A stretch of 64,000 bases of DNA from Alphaproteobacteria bacterium (GTDB taxonomy: Bacteria; Pseudomonadota; Alphaproteobacteria; Bin95): positions 806,001 through 870,000 of the forward strand of contig JACKII010000001.1 of assembly GCA_020638555.1 (NCBI GenBank). The letters run 5' to 3'. The position numbers and the translations under genes were made by a program. Of this stretch, positions 23,556 to 31,128 are shown one piece after another (position 1 is the stretch's first letter; each line of letters opens with the position of its first letter). Under the pieces are notes generated by a model. It was given only the letters and a program-made list of their open reading frames with translations. It did no database searches and was not told the origin of the DNA.

Positions 23556-25904
23556 ATGGCACGCCTTACGGTCGAGCAGCGGCAGGCGCTCACCGCCTTG
23601 GAGGCTCGCAAGGCGCCGGCGCCTGCGGTCGCCACCGTGCCGGAGGACCAGCTGGCCCGACTCCTGTCGACCTACAACCAGGGGCGCCTGCCGGAGGCCT
23701 GGGCGCTGGCAAACGCCCTTCTCGCGCGCCATCCCGGTTCCTTCGGTCTCTGGAACATTTGGGGGGCCGCCAGCGACGGCCTCGGCAAGTCGGCGGAGGC
23801 CGTGCACGGCTTCCGGCAGGCGTGCGCCCTGAATCCGCACTCGGTGGACGCGCACTACAATCTGGGCAACACCCTGTTGCGGCAAGGGCAACGGGACGAG
23901 GCGATTGCCTGCTATCGCCGGGCGCTCGCGCTTCGGCCGGGCCTGGCCGAAGCCCATCACAATATCGGCCTTGCCCTGAAGGAGCAGGGGAAGATCGACG
24001 AAGCCATCGCTGCCTACCGGCAAGCAATCGCGGCCCGGCCGGACTATGGCGATGCGCTTTGCAATATCGGCGCGGCGTATCTCGACCACGGCAAGTTGGC
24101 CGAGGCCATCGCGGCGTTGCGACGGGCGCTGGCAATCCAACCCGGTCGAGCCGATGCGCTCTACAATATCGGCAATGCGCTGGCGCGTCAGAACAAGCCG
24201 GCCGAGGCCATCGCCGCCTATCGGCAGGCGCTCGCGCTTCGGCCCGACCATGCCGATGCGCACACCAATATCGGCAACATGCTGATGGCTCAGGGCAAGC
24301 CGGACGCGGCCATCGCCGCGTTTCGGCAGGCGCTGGCAATCCAGCCGGATCGTGCCGATGCGCTCTACAATATCGGCAATGCCCTGGCGCGTCAGGGCAA
24401 GCCGGCCGAGGCCATCGCCGCCTATCGGCAGGCGCTCGCGGTCCGGCCCGATCTTGCCGACGCGCACAACAATCTCGGTCATGCGTTGATGGGCGAGGGC
24501 AAGCTCGACGACGCCATCGCCTGTTTCCGGCGGGCGCTCGCGCTTCAGCCCGACCTGGCGGCAGCCCACAACAATATGGGCGCGGCGCTGAAAGATCTGG
24601 GCCGGCCCGGGGATGCGATCCGCGCCTGCCAGCGGGCGCTGGCGATCCGCCCGCACTATGCCGAGGCCCACAACAACATCGGAATTGCCCGGGCAAACCA
24701 AGGTCGGCCCGACGAGGCCCTCGCTGCCTACCGCCAGGCGCTGGCCATCAAGCCGGATTTTGCCGAGGCCCTCTACAATATCGGCAATCTGCTGAAGGAT
24801 CAGGGCCGGCCCGCCGAGGCTCTCGCCTTCTATCGGCAGGCCCTGGCCATCGCGCCCGACTATGCCGAAGCCCACAACAATCTCGGCACTGCCTTGCAGA
24901 AGTTGGGTCGGGTCGATGAGGCGATCGCGTGTTACCGACGCGCGCTTGCGGCGGCGCCGGATTATGTCGAGGCGCAATGGAACCGGTCCCTGGCCCTGAT
25001 CTTGAAGGGCGATTACCGGGAGGGCTGGAAACTCTATGAGAGCCGGATGCAAAAGGCGGATTTGAAGGCGGACTATCACCGCTTTGCCGCTCCCGCTTGG
25101 CGAGGCGATTTCGACATCGCCGGCAAGACGATCCTTGTCCATGGCGAGCAGGGGTTCGGCGATGTCATCCAGTTTTCCCGCTACCTGCCGCTGGTCGCCC
25201 GGCTGGGTGCCGAGATCGTGTTCGAGGTGCGGCAGCCGCTCACACGTCTGATGTCGACCCTCGATGGCCCGATGCGGGTCATAGCCCGGGGAGAGTGCCT
25301 GCCGGCGTTCGATGCCTGTTGCCCGGTGATGAGTCTGCCCCATGTCTTCGGCACCACGCTCGAAACCGTACCGGCGCCCATCCCCTATCTCCGCGCCGAC
25401 CCGCTGAAAGTCCGGCAATGGCGGGAGGCGCTGGCGTCCGAGAAGAAGACGATCGGTCTGTGCTGGTCCGGTTCGGCCGACCATGCGAACGATGCCAACC
25501 GCAGCATCCCCATCGAAACCTTCCTGCGGTTCACCGAACGCATGGATTGCGACCTGATTTCCCTGCAAAAAGAGCCCCGCGATTTCGAACGGGAAAGGCT
25601 CGAACGGCGGTCGGACATCCAACGGTATGCCGATGACATGGGGGACTTCGCCGACACCGCGGCCTTGATCGCGTGCCTCGATCTGGTCGTCACGGTCGAT
25701 ACCAGCGTTGCCCACCTGGCCGGCGCGTTGGGCAAGCCCGTCTGGATCCTGCTGCCGTTCGCGCCGGATTACCGCTGGCTGCTGAAGCGCAGCGATTCGC
25801 CATGGTATCCGACCGCCCGGCTGTACCGGCAGCCGGCACCCGGCGACTGGGATCGGGTCATCGCCGCCGTCGGAGCCGATGTGCGCGCATTTCTGCAAGC
25901 GTAA
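23556..25904 (+). CDS. TPR repeat protein fused to a GT9-like glycosyltransferase domain
   Basis: This 782-residue protein starts at ATG 23556 with GGAGAGAGA upstream. After a 60-residue lead come twelve consecutive 34-residue tetratricopeptide repeats of the pattern AxAxxNIGxALxxQGKxxEAIAAYRQALAIxPD, plus a degenerate thirteenth capping helix. The C-terminal ~270 residues (from about 510) resemble heptosyltransferase/SPINDLY-type GT domains: 'ILVHGEQGFGDVIQFSRYLP', 'IGLCWSGSADHANDANRSIP', and 'VVTVDTSVAHLAGALGKPVW'. Such proteins glycosylate or scaffold; the target here is unknown. At DNA level repeats 4-5 and 6-7 are nearly identical with a 204 bp offset, indicating recent duplication. It is divergent from the acyl-CoA ligase. 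Confidence 0.92.
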   Translation: MARLTVEQRQALTALEARKAPAPAVATVPEDQLARLLSTYNQGRLPEAWALANALLARHPGSFGLWNIWGAASDGLGKSAEAVHGFRQACALNPHSVDAHYNLGNTLLRQGQRDEAIACYRRALALRPGLAEAHHNIGLALKEQGKIDEAIAAYRQAIAARPDYGDALCNIGAAYLDHGKLAEAIAALRRALAIQPGRADALYNIGNALARQNKPAEAIAAYRQALALRPDHADAHTNIGNMLMAQGKPDAAIAAFRQALAIQPDRADALYNIGNALARQGKPAEAIAAYRQALAVRPDLADAHNNLGHALMGEGKLDDAIACFRRALALQPDLAAAHNNMGAALKDLGRPGDAIRACQRALAIRPHYAEAHNNIGIARANQGRPDEALAAYRQALAIKPDFAEALYNIGNLLKDQGRPAEALAFYRQALAIAPDYAEAHNNLGTALQKLGRVDEAIACYRRALAAAPDYVEAQWNRSLALILKGDYREGWKLYESRMQKADLKADYHRFAAPAWRGDFDIAGKTILVHGEQGFGDVIQFSRYLPLVARLGAEIVFEVRQPLTRLMSTLDGPMRVIARGECLPAFDACCPVMSLPHVFGTTLETVPAPIPYLRADPLKVRQWREALASEKKTIGLCWSGSADHANDANRSIPIETFLRFTERMDCDLISLQKEPRDFERERLERRSDIQRYADDMGDFADTAALIACLDLVVTVDTSVAHLAGALGKPVWILLPFAPDYRWLLKRSDSPWYPTARLYRQPAPGDWDRVIAAVGADVRAFLQA

Positions 25905-25964
25905 GCGCAACCGCTTTGCGCCGGGCCTGCCAGGCCCCCACGGACCGGCCGGCGGAAACGGGCC

Positions 25965-27740
25965 TTACGGTCCGGCGGCCAATGCCGGCGCCCCGACGCC
26001 GCCCTCGATCAGGCTTTCGCCCGGCCGGACGATGGTGAACTTCACCGGCTCGGTCGTCACCTCGAACCCGGCCGTGGCATCGGCACCCGCCAGCTTCACC
26101 TTGGTGAAATAGCTGGCGTCCAGGTCGCCCTCGTCCGGGAAGTCGTCGCGGAAATGGGCGCCGCGGCTGTTCTCGCGCGCGACCGCCGCGTGGGTGATCG
26201 CCTTGGCGATCGTGATCTGGCTTTCCAGGTTCAGCCAGTCGTGCCAGGTCAGGTTGAACGCCGGCGAGGCATCCGGGATGCCGGTGCCAAGCAGTTCGGC
26301 CTCGAACCCGTCCAGCGCCACCAGCGCCCGGTCCAGCGAATCGCGGGTGCGGATAATGCCGGCCTCGTCCCACATCATGTCGAGCAGCCGCTTGCGCAGG
26401 CCGTTCAGGTCGCCCTTCGGCAGGGCGAAGGCGCGCAGCGAGGCCGCGGCCGCGGCCTGTGCGACGGCCAGGTCCGGCTCGCGCCAGCCGGGCTCCCCGG
26501 CGACGAAGGCCGCCATGCTCTCGCCCGCAATGCCGCCGAACACGGTGGAGTTGGCGACGCCGTTGCCGCCCAGGCGGTTGGCGCCATGCACGCCGCCCGA
26601 GTCCTCGCCGGCGCAGAACAGGCCGGGCAGGGCGGTGGTGGCATCAACGTTGAAGACGACGCCGCCCATCATGTAGTGCGCGGTCGGCACCACCTCGACC
26701 CGGCCGCCGGCCAGGTCGAAGCCGCAGTCGGCGCAGCGCTGCACCATGCCCTTGAACAGTTTCGCGACCTTTTCCGGCCCCAAATGCTTCATCTCGATAT
26801 AGACGCCGCCATGGGGCGTGGTCTTGCCGTCGCGCATCTCGCGGTAGATTTCGCGGCTGACAATGTCGCGCGTCGCCCGCTCGCCGGCGGGATTGCGGTC
26901 CAGCATGAAGCGGTGGCCGTCGCCGTTCAGCAGATAGCCACCGGCGCCGCGCAAGCCTTCCTCCAGCACCGTGCCGGTCATGCGCGTGTCCTCGCCCGCC
27001 AAGAGGCCGGTGGGGTGGAACTGCACCATTTCCATGTCACGCAGCGTGAGCCCCGCCGCCAGCGCCATCGCCATGCCGTCGCAGGCCTTGTCGCCGGACG
27101 GGGTGTGGTAGCGGTACATGGTCGGCCCGCCGCCGGCGGCCATCAGCACCGCCTTGGCCCGCACCAACTTGAAGGCGCCGGTGCGCATGTCCGCGAGCAG
27201 CATGCCGGCGCAGGCCTGGCCATCCCGGTCCGGCACGATGGCCAGCGCCCGGTGCTCTTCCAGCCGGCGGACATTCGCCCGGGCCCAGATCTGCTCAATC
27301 AGACGGGAGACGATCTCGATACCGGTCAGGTCGCCCTTGTGCGCGGTGCGGTCGAAGCTCTGGCCGGCAAAGGCCTTCTGATGCAGGGTGCCGTCGGGGT
27401 TGCGGTCGAAAAAGCAGCCGATCTCGTTTTCCAACTCGCGGATGCGCTCGACCGCGCCGGTGACCAGACGCCAGCACAGGTCCTGGTTCGGCAGCCATTT
27501 GCCGCCGACGATGGAGTCCATGAAATGGCGCTCGATGCTGTCGCCGGGGTTGATGGCGACATTGTAGCCGCCCTGCACCATGCGGGTGCAGCCGCACTTG
27601 CCCAGCAGGCCCTTGACGGCGATGGTGATGTCCAGGTCCGGATTGGCCTGGGCCGCGTGCAGGGCCGCCATCAGGCCGGCACCGCCGGCGCCGACGATCA
27701 GAATATCGGTCTGGAGGGTCTCGAGGACGGTGGACGTCAT
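25965..27740 (-). CDS. succinate dehydrogenase/fumarate reductase flavoprotein subunit
   Basis: This 591-residue FAD protein starts MTSTVLETLQTDILIVGAGG. GAGGAGLMAA gives the dinucleotide fold. Substrate residues match E. coli SdhA: His in VQFHPTG, Arg in TRDIVSRE, His in HYMMGGV, and Arg in HGANRLGGN. In contrast, the segment that carries the flavin-linking His in SdhA/FrdA (RSHTVxAQGG) reads GCTRMVQGG, with Cys in that place, so FAD is probably bound non-covalently. It is the last gene of a four-gene minus-strand set with an iron-sulfur subunit and two membrane subunits. It is cytoplasmic-facing. Direction of catalysis and partner quinone are unknown. Confidence 0.9.
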   Translation of the reverse strand: MTSTVLETLQTDILIVGAGGAGLMAALHAAQANPDLDITIAVKGLLGKCGCTRMVQGGYNVAINPGDSIERHFMDSIVGGKWLPNQDLCWRLVTGAVERIRELENEIGCFFDRNPDGTLHQKAFAGQSFDRTAHKGDLTGIEIVSRLIEQIWARANVRRLEEHRALAIVPDRDGQACAGMLLADMRTGAFKLVRAKAVLMAAGGGPTMYRYHTPSGDKACDGMAMALAAGLTLRDMEMVQFHPTGLLAGEDTRMTGTVLEEGLRGAGGYLLNGDGHRFMLDRNPAGERATRDIVSREIYREMRDGKTTPHGGVYIEMKHLGPEKVAKLFKGMVQRCADCGFDLAGGRVEVVPTAHYMMGGVVFNVDATTALPGLFCAGEDSGGVHGANRLGGNGVANSTVFGGIAGESMAAFVAGEPGWREPDLAVAQAAAAASLRAFALPKGDLNGLRKRLLDMMWDEAGIIRTRDSLDRALVALDGFEAELLGTGIPDASPAFNLTWHDWLNLESQITIAKAITHAAVARENSRGAHFRDDFPDEGDLDASYFTKVKLAGADATAGFEVTTEPVKFTIVRPGESLIEGGVGAPALAAGP

Positions 27741-27760
27741 GGGGGGCTCTCCGTCGGCCG

Positions 27761-28111
27761 CTAGCCGGCCAGGGCGCTGACGAGAAAGACGAGGCCGGTG
27801 CCCGCCGCGATCACGCCGCCCGCCGTGATCCAGCTTTTGCGGGCATCGCGCCAGGGCAGGAATTCCAGCGCCAGCACCCGCAGGCCGGCCAGCAAATGCA
27901 CCGCCAGCAGGGTGACGAGGCCCCATTCCGCGATCTTGACCAGGGGGCGGTCGCTCCAGGCCAGGAAACCGTCGAGCCGCGCCGCGCCCTCGATGGCGAG
28001 GCCGAGCGCCAGGAAGTGAAAGGGCAGGAACACGGCCAGCAGCACGCCGGACAGCCGGTGCGCCAAGGCCGCATAGCGGCCGCGATGATGCTGCGAGCGG
28101 GGGCCTAGCAA
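27761..28111 (-). CDS. succinate dehydrogenase/fumarate reductase cytochrome b-type membrane subunit
   Basis: This 116-residue membrane protein has three helices. 'YAALAHRLSGVLLAVFLPFH' (near residue 13) is the SdhC-type motif with the haem/quinone-region His, Arg and Ser, followed by FLALGLAIEG. A second helix has 'WGLVTLLAVHLLAGLRVLAL', whose His is a candidate haem ligand. The third helix ends VFLVSALAG. It anchors the hydrophilic subunits to the inner membrane. It lies 20 bases before the flavoprotein gene and 246 bases after the other anchor, that gap being filled with tandem repeats. Confidence 0.85.
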   Translation of the reverse strand: MLGPRSQHHRGRYAALAHRLSGVLLAVFLPFHFLALGLAIEGAARLDGFLAWSDRPLVKIAEWGLVTLLAVHLLAGLRVLALEFLPWRDARKSWITAGGVIAAGTGLVFLVSALAG

Positions 28112-28178
28112 GGCGAAACCCCGCCTTCCCGGACGCGATCCGGGATCTCCGTCAGCGTCTCCGTCGGCCAGGGATCCC

Positions 28179-28318
28179 GGATCAGGTCCGGGAAAGCACG
28201 GGAATTCTGCGCTTCCGGCCGGATCACGTCCGGGAAAGCACGGGAATTCTGCGTTTCCGGCCGGATCGCGTCCGGGAAAGCACGAAAATTCTGCGTTTCC
28301 GGCCGGATCACGTCGGGC
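28179..28318. repeat. 42 bp tandem repeat inside the sdh-like operon
   Basis: Units begin at 28179, 28221 and 28263, with a partial fourth at 28305. Each reads GGATCACGTCCGGGAAAGCA... ending TTCCGGCC, with one to four differences per copy. The element contains TCCGGGAAAG, also present in the array at 35.9-36.7 kb. It occupies most of the gap between the two membrane-subunit genes and could form hairpins in the operon mRNA. Confidence 0.9.
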
Positions 28319-28357
28319 GCGCCGGCTGGGAATGTTCGGATGTCTGATCGCATCGGC

Positions 28358-28687
28358 CTACACCCCCGTCAGGGCGCCGACGGCGCGGAAGCCGAGCCCC
28401 AGCAGCAGCAGGCCGAACGCCGCCAGCGCCAGATCCACGCTCATTCCCTTCCATCCCAGCCACTCGCGCAGCACGTTGCGCAGGCCGATGGGCGCATGCA
28501 CGGACGCGGCCACGACGAACAGGCCATAAAACAGCGTCCAGCCGAGCGAGCCCTGGGTACGGGCCAGGATTTCCGCGGCGCTCAGGCCGCCGTGAATGGC
28601 ATAGATCGCCAGTCCCAGATGCACCAGCACCAGCGGCGCCAGCACCTGCGCGCTGGCCCGCTGGGCCAGGAACAGCACCACCGGCAT
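28358..28687 (-). CDS. succinate dehydrogenase/fumarate reductase membrane anchor subunit
   Basis: This 109-residue protein has three membrane helices: 'AQVLAPLVLVHLGLAIYAI' (with a candidate haem-ligand His), 'LGWTLFYGLFVVAASVHAPI', and 'LALAAFGLLLLGLGFRAV'. It resembles SdhC/FrdD-type anchors of the four-subunit complex. The start at 28687 overlaps the stop of the iron-sulfur gene (TGATG), which couples the two. An upstream in-frame extension to 28771 would lie inside that gene and is rejected. Confidence 0.82.
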   Translation of the reverse strand: MPVVLFLAQRASAQVLAPLVLVHLGLAIYAIHGGLSAAEILARTQGSLGWTLFYGLFVVAASVHAPIGLRNVLREWLGWKGMSVDLALAAFGLLLLGLGFRAVGALTGV

Positions 28688-29448
28688 CAGACCTTGCCTC
28701 CGATCATGGCGAGCAGCGACAGCCGCTTCAGCCCGGCGACGCCGCGGGACGGGTTCAGGTCCACCGGACAATGCTCGGTGCAGGAGCCGTGGGAGTGGCA
28801 GGAATGGCAGCCGCCGCCGGCCATGGCCGCCGCCAGCACGCCCTTGCGGTCGGCCTCGCGGTCGTCATTCACCAGGGTCCAGGCGCGGTTCAGGGCGGCG
28901 GGGCCGAGATAGTCCGGGTCGCTCGCCACCACGTCGCAGGCGGCATAGCAGACGCCGCAATTGATGCATTCGATCGCCGCATCGGCGGCCTGGCGGCGCG
29001 GCGAGGCCGGATCGATGGCGTGCGGCTCCTCCGCCCGGCTGCGCGAGCCGGTGGCGCGGCCCTGGGCGGCCTGCCATTTCTCGAAGAACGGCGTCATGTC
29101 GGTGGCCAGGTCGCGGATCACCGGCAGCGAGCGCAGCGGCTCCAGCTCCAGCACGTCGCCGCCGCCGGTGGCGGTGTCGACATGGGTGCGGCAGGTCCAG
29201 CGCGGCCGGCCGTTCACGGTCATGCCGCACGAGCCGCACATGCCGACCCGGCAGGCGAAGCGATAGGCGAGCGTCGGGTCCAGTTCGCGCTGGATGTGGG
29301 TCACCACGTCCAGCACGGTCTGATGCTCGCGGCGCGGCACGGCGAAGGTCTGAAACGCGCCGTCCTCGCCGCCGCGCCAGACGCGGACGGTGAGCGTGTC
29401 CGGCGCGGCGGCCGGCGATGGGGATGGGGAGGGGGGGGCGGAACGCAT
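28687..29448 (-). CDS. succinate dehydrogenase/fumarate reductase iron-sulfur subunit
   Basis: This 253-residue electron-transfer subunit links FAD to quinone. Cluster ligands are visible: [2Fe-2S] in CRVGMCGSCGMTVNGRPRWTC spacing (near residue 66), [4Fe-4S] in CINCGVCYAAC (near residue 165), and the remaining cluster in CHSCHSHGSCTEHCP (near residue 213), followed by VDLNPSRGV. The start at 29448 (MRSAPPSPSPSP) leaves a low-complexity Pro/Ser lead; a start nearer DTLTVRVWRGG is possible. It is first in the operon, ahead of two membrane anchors and the flavoprotein. A 30-residue insertion before the second cluster contains SRSRAEEPHA. Confidence 0.92.
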   Translation of the reverse strand: MRSAPPSPSPSPAAAPDTLTVRVWRGGEDGAFQTFAVPRREHQTVLDVVTHIQRELDPTLAYRFACRVGMCGSCGMTVNGRPRWTCRTHVDTATGGGDVLELEPLRSLPVIRDLATDMTPFFEKWQAAQGRATGSRSRAEEPHAIDPASPRRQAADAAIECINCGVCYAACDVVASDPDYLGPAALNRAWTLVNDDREADRKGVLAAAMAGGGCHSCHSHGSCTEHCPVDLNPSRGVAGLKRLSLLAMIGGKV

Positions 29449-29579
29449 GGTCGCGCGAGTATCGGGGCGGCCGGGGGCGGACGCAAGGTGATAAACGGCT
29501 GAAACGTCCATTGTCGCAGCCACCGCGGGCCAACCGGCGCCGGCCTCCCGATCAGAGCAGGCCGGTCAGAGCAGGCCGG

Positions 29580-30920
29580 TCAGAGCAGGGTGCGGAGCAG
29601 GTTGAGGTTGAGGGCGATGATGGTGGCCGCGATCAGGCCGCACAGCACGGTCAGCCAGCGTGGCGCCACCAGCGCCCCCATCTTGGCGGGGCTGGCCGCG
29701 AACATCACCAGGGGCACGATGGCAAACGGCAGTTGAAAGCTGAGCACCACCTGGCTCAGGATCAGCAGTCGTCCGGTTTCGCCGGTGCCATAGACCAGGA
29801 TCACGCCGATGGTGGGCACGATGGCCAGAAGGCGGGTGATGAGCCGCCGCAACGCCGGGTTGATGCGGAAGCCGATAAAGCCTTCCATGACGATCTGGCC
29901 GGCCATGGTCGCGGTCACGGTGGCGTTCAGGCCGGAACACAGCAGCGCGATGCCGAACAGGGTCGGCGCCAGCGCGCCGCCCAGCAATGGCGCCAGCAGC
30001 GCGTGCGCATCTTCGATTTCGACGATTTCGGTGTTGCCGCTGGTGTGGAAGGTGGCGGCGGCCAGGATCAGGATCGACGCGTTGATGGTCAGGGCGAACA
30101 TCAGCGCGATGGTGGAATCCCAGGTCGCGTTGCGCAGCGCCTCGCGCTTGGAGTCGGCGTCGAGGCCGTAGGCGCGCGTCTGGACGATGCCGGAATGCAG
30201 GTAGAGATTGTGCGGCATGACCGTCGCGCCGATAATGCCGAGCGCCAGATAGAGCATTTCGGGATTGCCGGCGATTTCCGGCGACGGAATGAAGCCGGTC
30301 AGCACCGCGCCCCAGACCGGGTCGGCGAGCGCGATCTGGACCGCGAAACAGGCGGTGATCACCACCAGCAGCGCGATCACCAGCGCCTCGATCCAGCGGA
30401 AGCCCCGGCTTTGCAGCCAGAGGATCAGCAGCACGTCGGCCGCCGTGATGACCACGCCGATGGTCAGCGGTATGCCGAACAAAAGGTAGAGGCCGATGGC
30501 GGTGCCGATCACCTCGGCCAGGTCGGTGGCGATGATCGCGGCCTCCGCGAACAGCCAGAGCGGCAGCGAGACCCAGCGGGGAAAGGCGTCGCGGCAGGCC
30601 TGGGCCAGGTCGCGCCCGGTGGCGATGGCGAGGCGGGCGCAGAGCGACTGCAACAGGATCGCCATGATGTTGGACAGCAGCGCGATCGACAGCAGCGTGT
30701 AGCCGAACTTCGCCCCGCCGGCGAGCGACGTCGCCCAGTTGCCCGGGTCCATATAGCCGACCGCCACCAGATAGCCGGGGCCGACAAAGGCCAGGAAGCG
30801 GCGGAAGCGCGAGCCGGTGACCGGCACGGCGACGCTGCGGAACACCTCGGATAGGGACGGGGTGCCGCGTCCCTCTCGCCATGCATTGGTTGTCACCACG
30901 CCCTCGACGGTGCCGGTCAT
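29580..30920 (-). CDS. mntH: NRAMP-family Mn2+/Fe2+ transporter
   Basis: This 446-residue proton-coupled divalent-metal importer of the inner membrane has eleven predicted helices. The metal-site motifs are present: DPGN in 'VAVGYMDPGNWATSLAGG' (helix 1) and MPHNLYLHS (helix 6). 'GFIGFRINPALRRLITR' and the terminal helices fit the family. The N-terminal ~40 residues are cytoplasmic and polar. It is a single gene; its upstream region 30921-30965 is strikingly AT-rich for this genome and contains an imperfect dyad, a reasonable place for Mur/MntR-type metal control, although I cannot assign the regulator. Confidence 0.94.
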   Translation of the reverse strand: MTGTVEGVVTTNAWREGRGTPSLSEVFRSVAVPVTGSRFRRFLAFVGPGYLVAVGYMDPGNWATSLAGGAKFGYTLLSIALLSNIMAILLQSLCARLAIATGRDLAQACRDAFPRWVSLPLWLFAEAAIIATDLAEVIGTAIGLYLLFGIPLTIGVVITAADVLLILWLQSRGFRWIEALVIALLVVITACFAVQIALADPVWGAVLTGFIPSPEIAGNPEMLYLALGIIGATVMPHNLYLHSGIVQTRAYGLDADSKREALRNATWDSTIALMFALTINASILILAAATFHTSGNTEIVEIEDAHALLAPLLGGALAPTLFGIALLCSGLNATVTATMAGQIVMEGFIGFRINPALRRLITRLLAIVPTIGVILVYGTGETGRLLILSQVVLSFQLPFAIVPLVMFAASPAKMGALVAPRWLTVLCGLIAATIIALNLNLLRTLL

Positions 30921-30965
30921 CGAATTTAGTCTCAGCGATAAAATTTACCAAAGGCTAAGATTTGC
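30921..30965 (-). promoter_or_regulatory. AT-rich promoter/operator candidate upstream of mntH
   Basis: This stretch is AT-rich within GC-rich surroundings. On the minus strand CTTAGC and, 16 bases later, GCTGAG form an imperfect dyad around TTTGGTAAATTTTATC. The position directly before the mntH start suits a metal-responsive operator, but no known consensus was confirmed. Confidence 0.3.
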
Positions 30966-31038
30966 GGTGCTGGCCCAGTTGTCAACCGGGAAATGGGCAT
31001 GCGGTGGGCGCCAGGGGGCCGGCCTGTCTGTCCCGGAC

Positions 31039-31073
31039 AAAAAAATCCCCGGCAGGCGGACGCCGGCCGGGGG
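31039..31073 (-). terminator. intrinsic terminator after the binding-protein gene at 31129
   Basis: On the minus strand CCCCGGCCGGC and GCCTGCCGGGG form a GC-rich stem (31073-31047), followed by ATTTTTTT (31046-31039). It lies 56 bases past the stop of the gene ending at 31129. Confidence 0.8.
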
Positions 31074-31128
31074 TTCGGGACGGGGAAGGCCGCCTCGGGC
31101 CAATTGGGTTAGGCCGATTGGGTCGGGC

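Noticed and set aside
28105..28353. Open frame encoding a repeated VIRPExQNSRAFPD peptide
   Set aside because: It is the 42 bp non-coding repeat read through; there is no ribosome site and it lies between genes of one complex.
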